64,000 nucleotides of DNA from Pseudidiomarina aquimaris. Its GTDB lineage: Bacteria > Pseudomonadota > Gammaproteobacteria > Enterobacterales > Alteromonadaceae. The translations under genes were made by a program, and so were the position numbers. Shown here in pieces: positions 32,017 to 41,994 of the stretch; positions within the stretch are counted from its first letter, which is position 1; each line of letters starts with the position of its first letter. The notes under the pieces are model-generated. The model was not told the DNA's origin. It ran no database searches and saw only the letters and a program-made list of their open reading frames with translations. The stretch covers positions 1-64,000 of the forward strand of contig NZ_PIPT01000001.1 of the NCBI RefSeq assembly GCF_003987395.1, given 5' to 3'.

Positions 32017-33471
32017 TCAACGCATCGCTTCGACTTCGCGCTTTTTCGCCATAAGTTGTTCGATGCGTGCTTGAATACGACGCTGCTCGAGACGGTTGTC
32101 ATTGTGGGTATGAGCGTTATGCAGATGATCGATAGCGCGGTCGAACTGTCCGTACAGCGCCATTAATTCAGCGTTGGCTTCGTGCATGCCGCTGGTGTTG
32201 CCCAAGCCACGCTGGGCTTCGATCATTAATGAGTAGGCGAGGGTGCTGTCTTTGTTGCGCACGAGGTAGTCGCGTAATAACTGAATCGCTAACTTAGGTT
32301 GTCCTGCTTTAACCGCTGCATTGGCATAGTTCAGCGTTACGGTTTGCTCGTTCGGCATCCGTTTATACGCAAACTCCAGCATACTGAGCACTTCATCATA
32401 GCGCTTTTGCGCCAACAAAATGTCTGTTTGTACATCGAGATAGAAGGTATTCAATGGTTCGCGTTGATACAGCGGCGCGAGGGTGCGTTCGGCGGCGTCC
32501 GCCTGATCACTATCAAGTAGCGCGATGGCTAGGCCATAGCGTGCAGCATTCGCAATTGCCGGATTATTGCTCGTCATGTCACGTCGCGCGGCTTCTGCGT
32601 TGTAGTTACGCAGGTGACGAACTTGTACGCGATATTTGGCCAGCCAAAAGGCGCTTTCATCACGATTCAAATTTACGTTCTGACGTAATTGCTCGGCGCG
32701 TAGGCGGGTATCGGCGATCCGCGATTCGCTTAAGGGGTGGGTGAGCAGCATTTCCGGTGGTTTGCTCACGTAGCGATATTTTTCGGCGAGACGGCCAAAA
32801 AAGTCAGGCGCCCCCATCGGGTCAAAGCCGGTGTTGACCAAAATCGATAGGCCAATCCGGTCGGCTTCTTGTTCAAATAAGCGCGTGTAATTGATACTGC
32901 GTTGCTGCATGCCCGCAACACTGGCTTGGGCGGCGGCAATCCCCGCTTCAGGATTTGCGATCCCCACCAGAATGGCGCCGAGCAGGCTAATAATGGAGAG
33001 CGAGCTACTGCGTTCCATGGCTTCCATATTGCGCACAATGTGGCGTTGTGAAACGTGCGCAATTTCGTGGGCGATGACCGAAGCTAACTCAGATTCGTTG
33101 CGGGTTTCGGCAAGCAATCCGGTGTTGATGCCAATATGCCCACCAAAAAAGGCGAAAGCGTTGATTTGGTCTTGGTTGACCCAGAAGAACTTGAACGGAA
33201 AGCGTACATCGTTGGCATTACGCACCAAGCGCGTGCCAACATCATGCAGGTAGGCTTCAAGCACAGGGTCGCCAACAATCGGTGCTGAAGCGCGAATTTG
33301 CCGCATGTACATGTCACCAACGGCTTGCTCGCGTTCGATAGACATAACGCTACCACCAGCGGTCCCGATCTCGGGTAAGCGCGTTTGCTGCGCATTGGCA
33401 CCTGTGCTGCCAAAGGCGAGCAGGAGAGCGAGACTTACGGGCGCTAGACGCGCCTTGATGGTGTACAACAT
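32017..33471 (-). CDS. bepA: Outer-membrane assembly protease/chaperone BepA (M48)
   Basis: The protein has 484 residues from ATG at 33471, chosen because the signal peptide (LALLLAFGSTGANA) follows immediately; a longer frame to 33615 has no signal. The M48 zinc motif HEIAH is at residues 135-139 and the third ligand lies in EQEADRIG. Four or more TPR repeats fill the C-terminal half. BepA matures or degrades LptD and BamA substrates in the periplasm. It sits between the perM-like gene and the thioredoxin-like lipoprotein gene, the order seen in enteric bacteria. Confidence 0.92.
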   Translation of the reverse strand: MLYTIKARLAPVSLALLLAFGSTGANAQQTRLPEIGTAGGSVMSIEREQAVGDMYMRQIRASAPIVGDPVLEAYLHDVGTRLVRNANDVRFPFKFFWVNQDQINAFAFFGGHIGINTGLLAETRNESELASVIAHEIAHVSQRHIVRNMEAMERSSSLSIISLLGAILVGIANPEAGIAAAQASVAGMQQRSINYTRLFEQEADRIGLSILVNTGFDPMGAPDFFGRLAEKYRYVSKPPEMLLTHPLSESRIADTRLRAEQLRQNVNLNRDESAFWLAKYRVQVRHLRNYNAEAARRDMTSNNPAIANAARYGLAIALLDSDQADAAERTLAPLYQREPLNTFYLDVQTDILLAQKRYDEVLSMLEFAYKRMPNEQTVTLNYANAAVKAGQPKLAIQLLRDYLVRNKDSTLAYSLMIEAQRGLGNTSGMHEANAELMALYGQFDRAIDHLHNAHTHNDNRLEQRRIQARIEQLMAKKREVEAMR

Positions 33472-33620
33472 ATCGTTTCTGAAACCTACTGAGTACGGCG
33501 TTGTTATAGAGTCCACTATAGGGAAAAGGTTCCCATTTTTGAATAGTTTAAACTGTATAAAATCCGCAAACAGAGCTATCATGGGCGACAGCACTGCCCA
33601 ATTCAGGAGACGCACGCGCT

Positions 33621-34703
33621 ATGTGGGATTACTTAAAAGCTTGGTATCAACGGAAATTCTCTGATCCAGACGCTATCACGCTGTTCCTACTGCTAGCAGT
33701 GCTCTTTTTACTGATTATTTTCTTCGGTAACCTGTTAGCACCTATTTTGGTGGCGATTGCCTTAGCTTACTTACTCGATTGGCCTATCCAGCGCCTGCAA
33801 GTTATCGGCGCCAGTCGTCTTGCCGCTGTGTTGGTGGTTTTCTCCTTGTTTATTACACTCAATGTCCTCTTGATCCTGTTTTTCGTGCCGGTCATTTGGC
33901 AACAGAGCATCACCTTAGTGAGTGAACTACCGCAGATGTTTACCGAGTTGAAAAACTTGCTGAATCGCTTACCTGAAATGTTCCCTGGCTACGTTAGTGA
34001 AACCTATATTCATAATTTTATTGAGAATATAAACCAGCGCGTGTTGTCGATCGGTGAGCTGATTATTAGTCAGTCGCTGAGTCGTATTGTTGGTTTTATG
34101 GCCTTGTTGATTTACCTGATCGTGGTGCCACTGTTGGTGTTCTTTATGCTCAAGGACAAGCGTGAGTTGCTGGGTCACATTAACCGCACGTTACCGGCGA
34201 ATCGGCGTCTGATCTCACAAGTCAGTGATGAAATGAATCTGCAAATCATGAACTATATCCGCGGTAAAGCGATCGAGGTCGTGATTGTTGGTGGCGTAAC
34301 CTATATCTGTTTTGCACTGTTCGATTTACGCTATGCTGCGCTGTTAGGCGTGTTGGTCGGCCTGTCGGTACTGATCCCGTATATCGGCGCGGCGGTGGTG
34401 ACTTTACCCGTAGCGTTGGTGGCGCTGTTCCAATTTGGTTGGACGCCGATGTTCGCGTATGTAATGGTCGCCTACCTGATTATTCAGGCACTTGACGGTA
34501 ACTTACTGGTGCCGCTCCTGTTCTCAGAAGCCGTCAGCTTGAATCCGGTCTACATTATCGCAGCAGTGCTGATATTTGGCGGTTTGTGGGGATTCTGGGG
34601 CGTGTTCTTTGCGATTCCATTGGCGAGCTTAGTCAAAGCCGTTATTACCGCGCTGTCGAGTGACGTGCCAATTCCTGCAACTGAAGAATCGGCACGTAAG
34701 TAA
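33621..34703 (+). CDS. perM: AI-2E family transporter, PerM-like
   Basis: The protein has 360 residues with about eight membrane spans. Typical family features are the first span pair (LLLAVLFLLIIFFGNLLAPI), a long periplasmic segment, and the C-terminal GVLVGLSVLIPYIGAAVVTLP and LDGNLLVPLLFSEAVSLNP. Members export AI-2, act as Na/H antiporters or are uncharacterised; PerM beside bepA and the arsC-like gene in enterics is the last kind. It is divergent from bepA with a 149-base gap. Confidence 0.85.
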   Translation: MWDYLKAWYQRKFSDPDAITLFLLLAVLFLLIIFFGNLLAPILVAIALAYLLDWPIQRLQVIGASRLAAVLVVFSLFITLNVLLILFFVPVIWQQSITLVSELPQMFTELKNLLNRLPEMFPGYVSETYIHNFIENINQRVLSIGELIISQSLSRIVGFMALLIYLIVVPLLVFFMLKDKRELLGHINRTLPANRRLISQVSDEMNLQIMNYIRGKAIEVVIVGGVTYICFALFDLRYAALLGVLVGLSVLIPYIGAAVVTLPVALVALFQFGWTPMFAYVMVAYLIIQALDGNLLVPLLFSEAVSLNPVYIIAAVLIFGGLWGFWGVFFAIPLASLVKAVITALSSDVPIPATEESARK

Positions 34704-34714
34704 GACCTAGCTAT

Positions 34715-35182
34715 TTACGCGTCGAGTGCGTCGAGTACAACTTGGTGATGGTCTTTGGTTTTGAACTTATCAAAGACCTGCGCCACTTTGCCGTTCTGGC
34801 CAATGAGAAAGCTGATACGGTGGATGCCATCGTATTCCTTGCCCATAAACTTCTTCGGTCCCCACACCCCAAAAGCTTCCGCAATCGCGTGATCTTCGTC
34901 GCTGAGCAGCGTGAAGTTGAGCTCATCGCGTTCGGTGAATTTAGCTAAGCGCTTCGGCGCGTCAGGGCTAATGCCAACGGTAATGACGTTGCGTTTGGCC
35001 AATTCAGCTTGATGGTCACGTAACTGCTGGGCTTGCACTGTGCAGCCTGGCGTCATAGCTTTCGGATAAAAATAAACCAAAACTTTGCCATCTTTTAGCA
35101 AATCATTGAGGGCAACTTGCTGTTCATTGGCGTCGAGTAGGGTAAACTCAGGTGCTTTATCACCCGCTTGTAAAGTCTTCAT
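34715..35182 (-). CDS. bcp: Thioredoxin-dependent thiol peroxidase Bcp, apparent 1-Cys form
   Basis: The protein has 155 residues with a peroxiredoxin fold. The peroxidatic Cys47 is in YFYPKAMTPGCTVQAQQLRD. In Escherichia coli Bcp a resolving Cys lies five residues later (C45-x4-C50); here that position is Gln52 and no other Cys is present, so it should act as a 1-Cys enzyme using an external thiol. It reduces lipid and organic hydroperoxides. It converges with perM and diverges from dapA. Confidence 0.92.
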   Translation of the reverse strand: MKTLQAGDKAPEFTLLDANEQQVALNDLLKDGKVLVYFYPKAMTPGCTVQAQQLRDHQAELAKRNVITVGISPDAPKRLAKFTERDELNFTLLSDEDHAIAEAFGVWGPKKFMGKEYDGIHRISFLIGQNGKVAQVFDKFKTKDHHQVVLDALDA

Positions 35183-35339
35183 AACTCTCCTTACACTTTG
35201 CTACAGAGTTGGGTTGGTTAAAATCGTTAGAGTCGGTGCTTATGATAGGCAAAGGCATGCACGAACGCAAAGCGACAACCCTTGTGTTTGCCACCATTCG
35301 AAAGTACCATTGTCGCCTTAAAAAAGATCAGGAGCAGTA

Positions 35340-36227
35340 ATGTTAACAGGTAGTATCGTCGCCCTAGTGACGCCTTTTACAGAGCAAGGTAATGTCGATT
35401 ATGCGGCGTTGGAAGACTTGATTAATTGGCATGTCGAGCAAGGCAGTGACGGTCTTGTTATCATGGGCACCACAGGCGAATCCGCGACCATGAGTCATGA
35501 TGAGCATGTACTGGTTGTGAGCGCCGCCTGCGAACTTGCTGACGGACGCATCAACATTATTGCGGGCAACGGTTCCAACGCTACTTCTGAGGCTGTGCAC
35601 TTAACCGAGCGCATGGCACATCTGCCACTCGCAGGCTTCCTAAACGTTAACCCTTACTACAATAAACCGTCGCAACGTGGCTTAATTGAACATTATCGTG
35701 CTTGTTGCGCGGCGAGTGATTTACCACAGTTGCTTTATAATGTGCCGGGACGCACTGGCGCCGATGTATTACCAGAGCAAGTCGCTGAACTTGCCGAAAT
35801 CCAAAATATTGTCGGTATCAAAGAGGCGACGGGCGACGTAGCACGCGTAGAACAGCTACGTAAGCTTTGTGGTAGTAACTTTATTTTGCTCAGTGGTGAC
35901 GACCCCACGGGCTGTGATTTTATTTTGCAAGGCGGTGATGGCGTGATTAGCGTGACAGCCAACGTGGTACCGCAGCAAATGAAAGCGATGGTCGACGCAG
36001 CGTTGCGTGGTAATGCCGACGAAGCGCATCGTCTTGACGAAAAAATGCAAGCCGTCCATGCCGCGATGTTCGTGCAAGCGAACCCAATTCCAGTAAAATG
36101 GGCGCTGGCGTGTATGGAAAAATTAGCACCGAATTACCGGTTACCGATGACGGAGCCGGAACTTCCGCAACAACAACATATCGAACAAACATTAAAACAA
36201 GCCGGAATTATAAGCGCGGAGTCCTAA
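35340..36227 (+). CDS. dapA: 4-hydroxy-tetrahydrodipicolinate synthase
   Basis: The protein has 295 residues. Hallmarks are VIMGTTGESATMSHDEH, the Tyr in YYNKPSQRG, YNVPGRTG and the Schiff-base Lys in VGIKEATGD. It condenses pyruvate with aspartate semialdehyde, the first step of the lysine/meso-diaminopimelate branch. The AAGATCAGGAG leader precedes the ATG. Its stop overlaps the bamC start by one base, a classic dapA-bamC operon. Another step of the pathway, dapE, lies about 3 kb downstream on the other strand. Confidence 0.96.
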   Translation: MLTGSIVALVTPFTEQGNVDYAALEDLINWHVEQGSDGLVIMGTTGESATMSHDEHVLVVSAACELADGRINIIAGNGSNATSEAVHLTERMAHLPLAGFLNVNPYYNKPSQRGLIEHYRACCAASDLPQLLYNVPGRTGADVLPEQVAELAEIQNIVGIKEATGDVARVEQLRKLCGSNFILLSGDDPTGCDFILQGGDGVISVTANVVPQQMKAMVDAALRGNADEAHRLDEKMQAVHAAMFVQANPIPVKWALACMEKLAPNYRLPMTEPELPQQQHIEQTLKQAGIISAES

Positions 36228-37288
36228 TGAAAGTTTCTTCAATTGCAATGATTTGCCTCTCAAGCCTAGCCGTTAGCGCTTGCAGCTTCACACCGCGGGA
36301 GCAGGCTGAGGGTGGTTTTGACTATACCAATACGCAATCGGTGCAGGCACTTGAGCCGGCACCAGGTAAACAGCTTCCAGAGCGTTCACGGCGCTACGAA
36401 ATTCCACCAGTTGATGGTACGGGAGCCGTGGGTGCGAACATGAATGTGCTACCACCAGTATTGGTGCGCGGCACTGCAGCTGGCAGCCGTGCCAGTGAGA
36501 ATGTAGACGTTACCGCGGTTGATTTCTCTGAGCTGGATGGCATGGAAGACTTACCTAATTTTACTTGGGAAGGTATCAAAGCAGCATTGCAACGTGAAAA
36601 TCTAACGATTGTCGCGGAAACTCCTGAGCAATCGTTGACTACCGGCTGGCAACAAGAACAATTGGAAGTCGGTGAAGATGAGCTAGCGGCAACCGTGCAG
36701 CGTCAGTATCAAGTGACCATGCAAGTGCCTGATCATCGCCGTACCGCCACAGTTACGGTCGACATGGTCGACAAAAAAGTAAGCGGCCCAGGTGCCAGTG
36801 AAGTGCCTGGCGGTGTGAGCGACACCAATGCCGAAGCGAATTTATTAAACGCGATGATCAATGAAATCGCTGTGCGTCAGCAGGGCGTTTTCGAAGCTGC
36901 TGAGGCGGCTGCTACGGTGACCGTTCAGCCAAGCTTTAATGACGCCGGCTTCCCAGCCTATCAACTCGATATTGGTTTCGATGTGGCCTGGCCACTGATG
37001 GCCGACGTCCTTGAAGGACTTGGCTTTGAAATCGACGACTTGAATCAAAGCGCTGGTATGTACTATTTAGAGTACATGCGCGACCCTGGTTTCAGTCTGG
37101 CGTTCTGGAATGACCAACGTGAAGGTAAACTGGATCTTGCCGACGGCTCTTATCAATTGAACGTCAAAGGTGATGATTCAACGACCACGCTGACCTTCTA
37201 TCGTGGTGATACCCCATTAACTGCTGCCGACATTGATCGTCTTTACGGTCCGATTGCGGCAGAAATTCGTCAGCGCAGCGCGCTGTAA
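36227..37288 (+). CDS. bamC: Outer-membrane assembly lipoprotein BamC
   Basis: The protein has 353 residues from ATG 36227 (MKVSSIAMICLSSLAVSAC), with the lipobox LAVSAC at about 14-19; longer frames upstream lie inside dapA. The unstructured N-terminal segment contacts BamD in Escherichia coli, and two helix-grip domains follow. BamC is an accessory subunit of the BAM complex that inserts outer-membrane proteins. The operon order dapA-bamC followed by purC is conserved in gammaproteobacteria. Low overall conservation is normal for BamC. Confidence 0.92.
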   Translation: MKVSSIAMICLSSLAVSACSFTPREQAEGGFDYTNTQSVQALEPAPGKQLPERSRRYEIPPVDGTGAVGANMNVLPPVLVRGTAAGSRASENVDVTAVDFSELDGMEDLPNFTWEGIKAALQRENLTIVAETPEQSLTTGWQQEQLEVGEDELAATVQRQYQVTMQVPDHRRTATVTVDMVDKKVSGPGASEVPGGVSDTNAEANLLNAMINEIAVRQQGVFEAAEAAATVTVQPSFNDAGFPAYQLDIGFDVAWPLMADVLEGLGFEIDDLNQSAGMYYLEYMRDPGFSLAFWNDQREGKLDLADGSYQLNVKGDDSTTTLTFYRGDTPLTAADIDRLYGPIAAEIRQRSAL

Positions 37289-37318
37289 CTTGTGATTTAG
37301 CTGGAGAACCTGCTGCTC

Positions 37319-38032
37319 ATGGAAAAACGTACTGAACTTTATCGTGGTAAAGCCAAAACGGTTTTTACAACCGATGATCCGGAGCGTTTGGTCTTGCACT
37401 TTCGTAACGATACCTCGGCTTTTGATGGCGAAAAAGTTGAGCAACTCGAACGTAAGGGCATGATCAATAATAAGTTTAATAACTTTATTATGGCCAAGCT
37501 AGAAGCAGCAGGCATTCCAACGCAAATCGACAAAGTGCTGAGTGATACCGACACGCTGGTTAAGCGTCTCGATATGATTCCAGTCGAGTGTGTGGTGCGT
37601 AATTACGCAGCGGGCAGCCTCGTACGTCGTTTAGGAGTCGAAGAGGGGCAAGCGCTTTCGCCAGCTACTTTCGAACTGTTCTTGAAGAACGATGCGCTGC
37701 ACGACCCGATGATCAACGAGAGCCATGCCGCGGCGTTTGGTTGGGCAACGGAAGCACAATTGGCCAAAATGAAAGAACTCACCTTCAAGGTCAATGAAGT
37801 GTTGAGCAAACTTTTTGCCGATGCCGGCATGCTGTTGGTAGATTTCAAACTTGAATTCGGTGTGGATGCTGACGGCACCATCGTTTTGGGTGATGAATTC
37901 AGTCCTGACGGTTGCCGTTTGTGGGACAGTGAAACCCGCAAAAAGCTCGATAAAGACCGTTTCCGCCAAGGCTTAGGTGGTGTGGTTGAAGCCTATGAGG
38001 AAGTCGCACAACGTTTAGGTGTTGAGCTTTAA
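37319..38032 (+). CDS. purC: Phosphoribosylaminoimidazole-succinocarboxamide synthase
   Basis: The protein has 237 residues. Signatures include [38 protein letters not shown] and the acceptor [11 protein letters not shown]-type segment ([11 protein letters not shown] here). It joins CAIR and aspartate in purine synthesis (SAICAR synthetase). It follows bamC by 30 bases with GCTGGAGAA as ribosome site and converges with the DUF2897 gene with a four-base overlap. Confidence 0.96.
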   Translation: MEKRTELYRGKAKTVFTTDDPERLVLHFRNDTSAFDGEKVEQLERKGMINNKFNNFIMAKLEAAGIPTQIDKVLSDTDTLVKRLDMIPVECVVRNYAAGSLVRRLGVEEGQALSPATFELFLKNDALHDPMINESHAAAFGWATEAQLAKMKELTFKVNEVLSKLFADAGMLLVDFKLEFGVDADGTIVLGDEFSPDGCRLWDSETRKKLDKDRFRQGLGGVVEAYEEVAQRLGVEL

Positions 38033-38190
38033 GTAGCATCGTCTTCGTCATCCCAACTGTCGTTGGCTTTATCGTCTTCAGAATGCCGTTGCTTGCGCGA
38101 CGGCATTTTCATATGTGCGGTATGCTTCAGTAGCATAATATTGCCAATCACCACCGCAAATACCACCAGTAAAATCAGCCAAAAAGCCAT
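38029..38190 (-). CDS. DUF2897 family small membrane protein
   Basis: The protein has 53 residues from ATG at 38190, preceded by AGGAGAGG; an upstream in-frame ATG at 38223 lies inside the previous gene without such a site. A single span ([19 protein letters not shown]) is followed by KHTAHMKMP and a polar, acidic tail, the DUF2897 pattern. Function unknown. It is the last gene of the minus-strand unit yffB-dapE-M15-DUF2897 and overlaps the M15 gene by 16 bases. Confidence 0.72.
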   Translation of the reverse strand: MAFWLILLVVFAVVIGNIMLLKHTAHMKMPSRKQRHSEDDKANDSWDDEDDAT

Positions 38191-38897
38191 CCATCCTCTC
38201 CTGCATTGGTTGTCGGTGGGCAAACATTATCGATAAAACGTTCCTTCAGCTCCGTCAGACGGCTGAGTACGTAGTCTTTGCCAGCCACGTCATGTTGTGC
38301 AAGCGCATTACTTAGCACCGCCGTGGTTAATTGTTGCTGGGCCTGCTGTGCTTGCGTGTAATGGCTTAAATGCCATGGCTCAGCAGCAACGCCGCCGCGG
38401 TACTGGCGATAAGGAAAGTAAAAGCCAAAGTCAGCGGCATGTTGGTAAAGCCATAGCGCGAGCTCATGGCAGGGGCCACCCTCGTCATACTCTTCGGGTA
38501 ATAATTGCAGACTGAGATCGCCACTACTGAAAGGGCGTGGATCAAAGACATCAAGGTCAGTACCCCAATGGTGGCGACTGGCACCGGGTAGCGCAGACCA
38601 GGTCATAATCGCTTCGACCTTTTCGCCGACAGCCAGCTGTGCCGGGTCCAGTCGTGCACCTTCGCTGTCGTACAGCGGTGCAGCACCACTAAATTTACGA
38701 TTCCAAATACTTTGTTGGCGGGCAAAATCACGAAAGCCGGAGGCAATATCAAGCGCTAGACCAGCCTCTTGGGCGGCTGTTTGCATCGCTTTAAATGCGG
38801 CGAAAACGCTGGCTTGCAGTCGCACCGTCGGGCGGCAGCATGGGTCGCTAATGACATGGCTGTCGACTTGGCCGGTAAGCTCTTCTGCGCTTAGCAT
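38175..38897 (-). CDS. M15-family D,D-/L,D-carboxypeptidase (VanY-like)
   Basis: The protein has 240 residues from ATG at 38897, overlapping the dapE end by seven bases. The M15 zinc site is visible as [13 protein letters not shown] (HxxxxxxD) and AEPWHLSHY (distal His), with [17 protein letters not shown] earlier. No signal peptide is visible, so it may act on cytoplasmic muropeptides like LdcA or be exported another way. Its place after dapE, in the diaminopimelate pathway, fits cell-wall recycling; substrate specificity is inferred from the family. Confidence 0.85.
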   Translation of the reverse strand: MLSAEELTGQVDSHVISDPCCRPTVRLQASVFAAFKAMQTAAQEAGLALDIASGFRDFARQQSIWNRKFSGAAPLYDSEGARLDPAQLAVGEKVEAIMTWSALPGASRHHWGTDLDVFDPRPFSSGDLSLQLLPEEYDEGGPCHELALWLYQHAADFGFYFPYRQYRGGVAAEPWHLSHYTQAQQAQQQLTTAVLSNALAQHDVAGKDYVLSRLTELKERFIDNVCPPTTNAGEDGWLFG

Positions 38898-40042
38898 AAC
38901 AATTGCTCCATTAAGCTTTCGTAGATGTCCGCCAACTGAATGAGATCGTTCATGCTGACACATTCATCAACTTTGTGAATCGTCGCATTCACCGGACCCA
39001 GCTCAATGACTTCGGCACCTGTCGGGGCAATAAAACGGCCGTCTGAGGTGCCACCCGCAGTCGATAGATGCGGGGCGCTGCCACAATGATGACGCACCGC
39101 AGCAACGGTGGCTTGCACCAACTCACCTTCAGCAGTCAGAAAGGGCTCGCCATTGAGCTTCCAATCAATGGCATAATCCAGTTCATGCGCATCAAGTATG
39201 GCACACACGCGCTGTTTCAGATCGTCCGCGCTGGTCTCGGTGCTGTAGCGAAAATTAAAGCTCACATGAAATTCGCCGGGAATCACATTGCCAGCGCCAG
39301 TTCCGGCCTGCACATTGGAGATTTGGAAACTGGTCGGCGGAAAGAAATCATTGCCGTGGTCCCACAGGGTGTCAGCAAGTACCGCGAGCGCTGGAGCTGC
39401 TTGATGGACGGGATTCTTTGCCAAGTGTGGATAGGCGACATGACCTTGGATACCAAACACCCGCAGTTCACCTGAGAGGGAACCGCGGCGACCATTTTTT
39501 ACCACGTCGCCCACATGGGTGGTGCTGGAGGGCTCGCCAACTACACACCAAGTAATTTTCTCATTACGCGCTTCGAGTGTCTCAACGACCTTCGGAGTGC
39601 CATTGATGAATGGGCCTTCTTCGTCGCTGGTGATCAAAAATGCGATACTGCCACGGTGCTGTGGAAAGCGTTCTACAAAGCGTTCGGTGGCGACGATCAT
39701 GGCAGCCAGGCTGCCTTTCATATCGGCGGCTCCGCGTCCATACAGCATGCCTTCATGCAGCGTTGGAGTAAAAGGCGGGAAGCGCCAGGCATGTTCTGAA
39801 CCTGCGGGGACCACGTCGGTGTGTCCGGCAAAACAAAATACTGGACCGTGGTCGCCACGCCGCGCCCACAAATTGGTGGTATCGGCGAACACCATACTTT
39901 CGCAGGTGAAGCCAAGCGCACGCAAGCGTTCGCTTAGTACTTGTTGACAGCCGGCATCTTCAGGCGTTACTGACATGCGACTGATTAACTCTTGTGCCAG
40001 TGCAATGACCGCGTGTTCGGCGACTTTTGGATCCATGCTCAT
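38891..40042 (-). CDS. dapE: Succinyl-diaminopimelate desuccinylase
   Basis: The protein has 383 residues. The di-zinc site is marked by [25 protein letters not shown] and [34 protein letters not shown] near the end is also diagnostic of DapE. It removes succinate from N-succinyl-LL-diaminopimelate in lysine and peptidoglycan synthesis. It follows the yffB-type gene by six bases, a conserved pair. Confidence 0.95.
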   Translation of the reverse strand: MSMDPKVAEHAVIALAQELISRMSVTPEDAGCQQVLSERLRALGFTCESMVFADTTNLWARRGDHGPVFCFAGHTDVVPAGSEHAWRFPPFTPTLHEGMLYGRGAADMKGSLAAMIVATERFVERFPQHRGSIAFLITSDEEGPFINGTPKVVETLEARNEKITWCVVGEPSSTTHVGDVVKNGRRGSLSGELRVFGIQGHVAYPHLAKNPVHQAAPALAVLADTLWDHGNDFFPPTSFQISNVQAGTGAGNVIPGEFHVSFNFRYSTETSADDLKQRVCAILDAHELDYAIDWKLNGEPFLTAEGELVQATVAAVRHHCGSAPHLSTAGGTSDGRFIAPTGAEVIELGPVNATIHKVDECVSMNDLIQLADIYESLMEQLLC

Positions 40043-40048
40043 AGGTGC

Positions 40049-40399
40049 TTAAACCTCAAGCACTTGTTGCCATTGCGCCTCTTTAAAGCCAACCAGAAGT
40101 TGCTCTTGGTAAGCGAGAACTGGGCGTTTCATAAGCGTTGGGTAACGTTGTAACAGCTCAATGGCGACGCCGTCATCAGCGAGTTGTTGTTCATCGGCGC
40201 TCAGTTGACGCCAACTGGTGCTGCGTTTGTTGATAAGCGTATCGCGATCAACCTGTTGCAACCAGCGGGTGAGGGTTTCGGCATGCAATGGTTGCTCACG
40301 CACATCATGAAAGTCATAATCAACACCGTGTTTGTCTAGGAATTTACGTGCTTTGCGGACGGTGTCGCAATTAGGAATACCATAAATAGTTGCAGTCAT
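40049..40399 (-). CDS. yffB: ArsC-family protein YffB
   Basis: The protein has 116 residues with the ArsC/Spx thioredoxin-like fold. It has IYGIPNCDTVRKARKFLDKH with the single Cys11, and a TSWRQL segment before the conserved MKRPVL. YffB proteins precede dapE in many gammaproteobacteria. They bind glutathione but arsenate reductase activity has not been established for them. Divergent from yfbV across a gap with DnaA-box-like sites. Confidence 0.87.
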   Translation of the reverse strand: MTATIYGIPNCDTVRKARKFLDKHGVDYDFHDVREQPLHAETLTRWLQQVDRDTLINKRSTSWRQLSADEQQLADDGVAIELLQRYPTLMKRPVLAYQEQLLVGFKEAQWQQVLEV

Positions 40400-40454
40400 T
40401 GTCTACTCTTTGATTAGGCTTTGAAGGACATGGCAAGCATTGTGACAAAAGCCA

Positions 40455-40483
40455 TGTGGATTCTCCACAATTTGTGTGGATAA
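40455..40483. promoter_or_regulatory. Cluster of three DnaA-box-like sites upstream of yfbV
   Basis: TGTGGATAA (40475-40483) is the exact complement of the DnaA box TTATCCACA. Just before it, TGTGGATTC (40455-40463) and TTCTCCACA (40461-40469) are one- to two-mismatch copies that together form the inverted repeat TGTGGATTCTCCACA. Three sites in 29 bases lie in the 192-base gap between yffB and yfbV. Confidence 0.5.
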
Positions 40484-40591
40484 GTCTGTGAGTTAGCTGC
40501 TGTGAACTAGCTAAGCTATTGTTTTTAATGTCTATATTGATATGGTCAATGCTTGACCACATCGATCAAAAAGCGCGAGTATCGAGCAAAA

Positions 40592-41005
40592 ATGAACCAT
40601 TCGATTTGGCAAGTGTTTAAAAGCGGTCAAGAGTACGCAGCGATTTGGCCGCACCATGCGGTGGTGGCCGCAATGACCGAAACGCGGGTGGTGCCCGGGG
40701 TGAAGTTTGCCGCCAAATGGATGCCGGCAGCCGCGGTGATAAGCCTGTGGGTTCAATATCAGTGGTTGGGCAGTGAGATCTTGCCGCAAGCGATGGTCAG
40801 CTCACTGTTTCTATTGTCATTACCGGTGCAAGGTTGGTATTGGTTGGGGCGACGTGCGTTAAGTCAGCTCGATCCACGGTTGAAGCATTGGTATTTAGAG
40901 TTAGCGCAGAAACTGCAAGTGCAGCCGCGCACCAAACCCATTCGTATGGACTTGGCGCGCTTGCTGAATAAGGCGTTACGGGAATTACCGCCGGATGAAC
41001 ATTAA
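40592..41005 (+). CDS. yfbV: Terminus macrodomain insulation protein YfbV (UPF0208)
   Basis: The protein has 137 residues from ATG 40592. An upstream in-frame ATG at 40553 gives a basic leader unlike the family. Conserved UPF0208 features are QVFKSGQEYAAIWP, the two adjacent membrane spans (AAAVISLWVQYQWLG and VSSLFLLSLPVQGWYWLGRR) and CYR-free QLDPRLKHWYLELAQKL. In Escherichia coli it limits MatP/Ter-macrodomain effects beyond the terminus. It converges with xthA. The gap before it holds DnaA-box-like sites. Confidence 0.88.
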   Translation: MNHSIWQVFKSGQEYAAIWPHHAVVAAMTETRVVPGVKFAAKWMPAAAVISLWVQYQWLGSEILPQAMVSSLFLLSLPVQGWYWLGRRALSQLDPRLKHWYLELAQKLQVQPRTKPIRMDLARLLNKALRELPPDEH

Positions 41006-41013
41006 GGCTTCGA

Positions 41014-41823
41014 TTAGAGTTTGAATTCACTCCAAATCGGCGCATGGTCGGAAGGCTTTTCAATGCCGCGTAGCTCGTAATCGATACCGGTGTCCACCAG
41101 TTTATCGGCTAAGCCTTGGGTGGCTAAGATCAAGTCGATACGCAGACCACGATTATCATCGAAGCCGCGTGAGCGATAATCAAACCAGCTAAATTGATCG
41201 GTCACGTCTTGATGTTGCAAGCGATAGGTATCAACTAAGCCCCAATCGAGGAGGGTGTTCAACCATTCACGCTCTTCTGGTAAGAAGCTACATTTGCCCG
41301 TACGCAACCAACGTTTAGCGTTATCGTCGCCGATACCAATGTCGCAATCTTGATGCGAAATATTCATATCACCCATCACCACCACCGGTTGTGATGCATC
41401 GAGTTGGTTATTCAAGTAATCCATTAAGTCAGCATAGAACTTTTCTTTGGCTGGAAACTTCAATGGATGGTCACGACTCTCGCCCTGCGGGAAGTAACCG
41501 TTGAGAATGCGTACGCGGGTACCATCGGCTTGCACAAAGTCACCCATGATCATCCGACGCTGGGCGTCTTCGCCATCGTTAGGGAAGCCAAGTTGTGGGT
41601 TTTCTAGCGGCTGCTTACTCAACAGCGCGACGCCGTAATGCCCTTTTTGACCATGAAAGAGGACGTGATAGCCCAAAGCTTCAACATCGGCCAACGGAAA
41701 CTGGTCGTTATGAACCTTGGTTTCTTGCAGGCCAATGACGTCAGGTTGGTGTTTCTCAATCAGCGCCTGCAATTGATGTAAGCGGGCGCGAATGCCATTG
41801 ATATTAAACGAAATCACTTTCAT
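41014..41823 (-). CDS. xthA: Exodeoxyribonuclease III
   Basis: The protein has 269 residues of the EEP fold. Conserved segments are [40 protein letters not shown] and the final [13 protein letters not shown] with the catalytic His. It is the main apurinic/apyrimidinic endonuclease and 3'-5' exonuclease in base excision repair. Transcribed alone, opposite to the patatin-like gene. Confidence 0.95.
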   Translation of the reverse strand: MKVISFNINGIRARLHQLQALIEKHQPDVIGLQETKVHNDQFPLADVEALGYHVLFHGQKGHYGVALLSKQPLENPQLGFPNDGEDAQRRMIMGDFVQADGTRVRILNGYFPQGESRDHPLKFPAKEKFYADLMDYLNNQLDASQPVVVMGDMNISHQDCDIGIGDDNAKRWLRTGKCSFLPEEREWLNTLLDWGLVDTYRLQHQDVTDQFSWFDYRSRGFDDNRGLRIDLILATQGLADKLVDTGIDYELRGIEKPSDHAPIWSEFKL

Positions 41824-41994
41824 AGAAGTTTACTTCCATTGCTCAAGTTTGAGGTGAAATGCTGCTGCATAGTGAATGCGATTCAGGATACCAGAAGCGT
41901 TGGCTTGGTGCGACCTCAAGGCTGTCGCTGCGGCAAAATTTGGGTATACTGGCGGCAGAACGATAACAGCAAAAATGTAAGCGGAGAGAGCAAC

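Noticed and set aside
33472-33615. Longer start for BepA
   Set aside because: It would bury the signal peptide 48 residues inside the protein.
35210-35250. Sigma-70 promoter for dapA (TTGGTT and TATGAT)
   Set aside because: The two elements are 21 bases apart, outside the usual 16-19.
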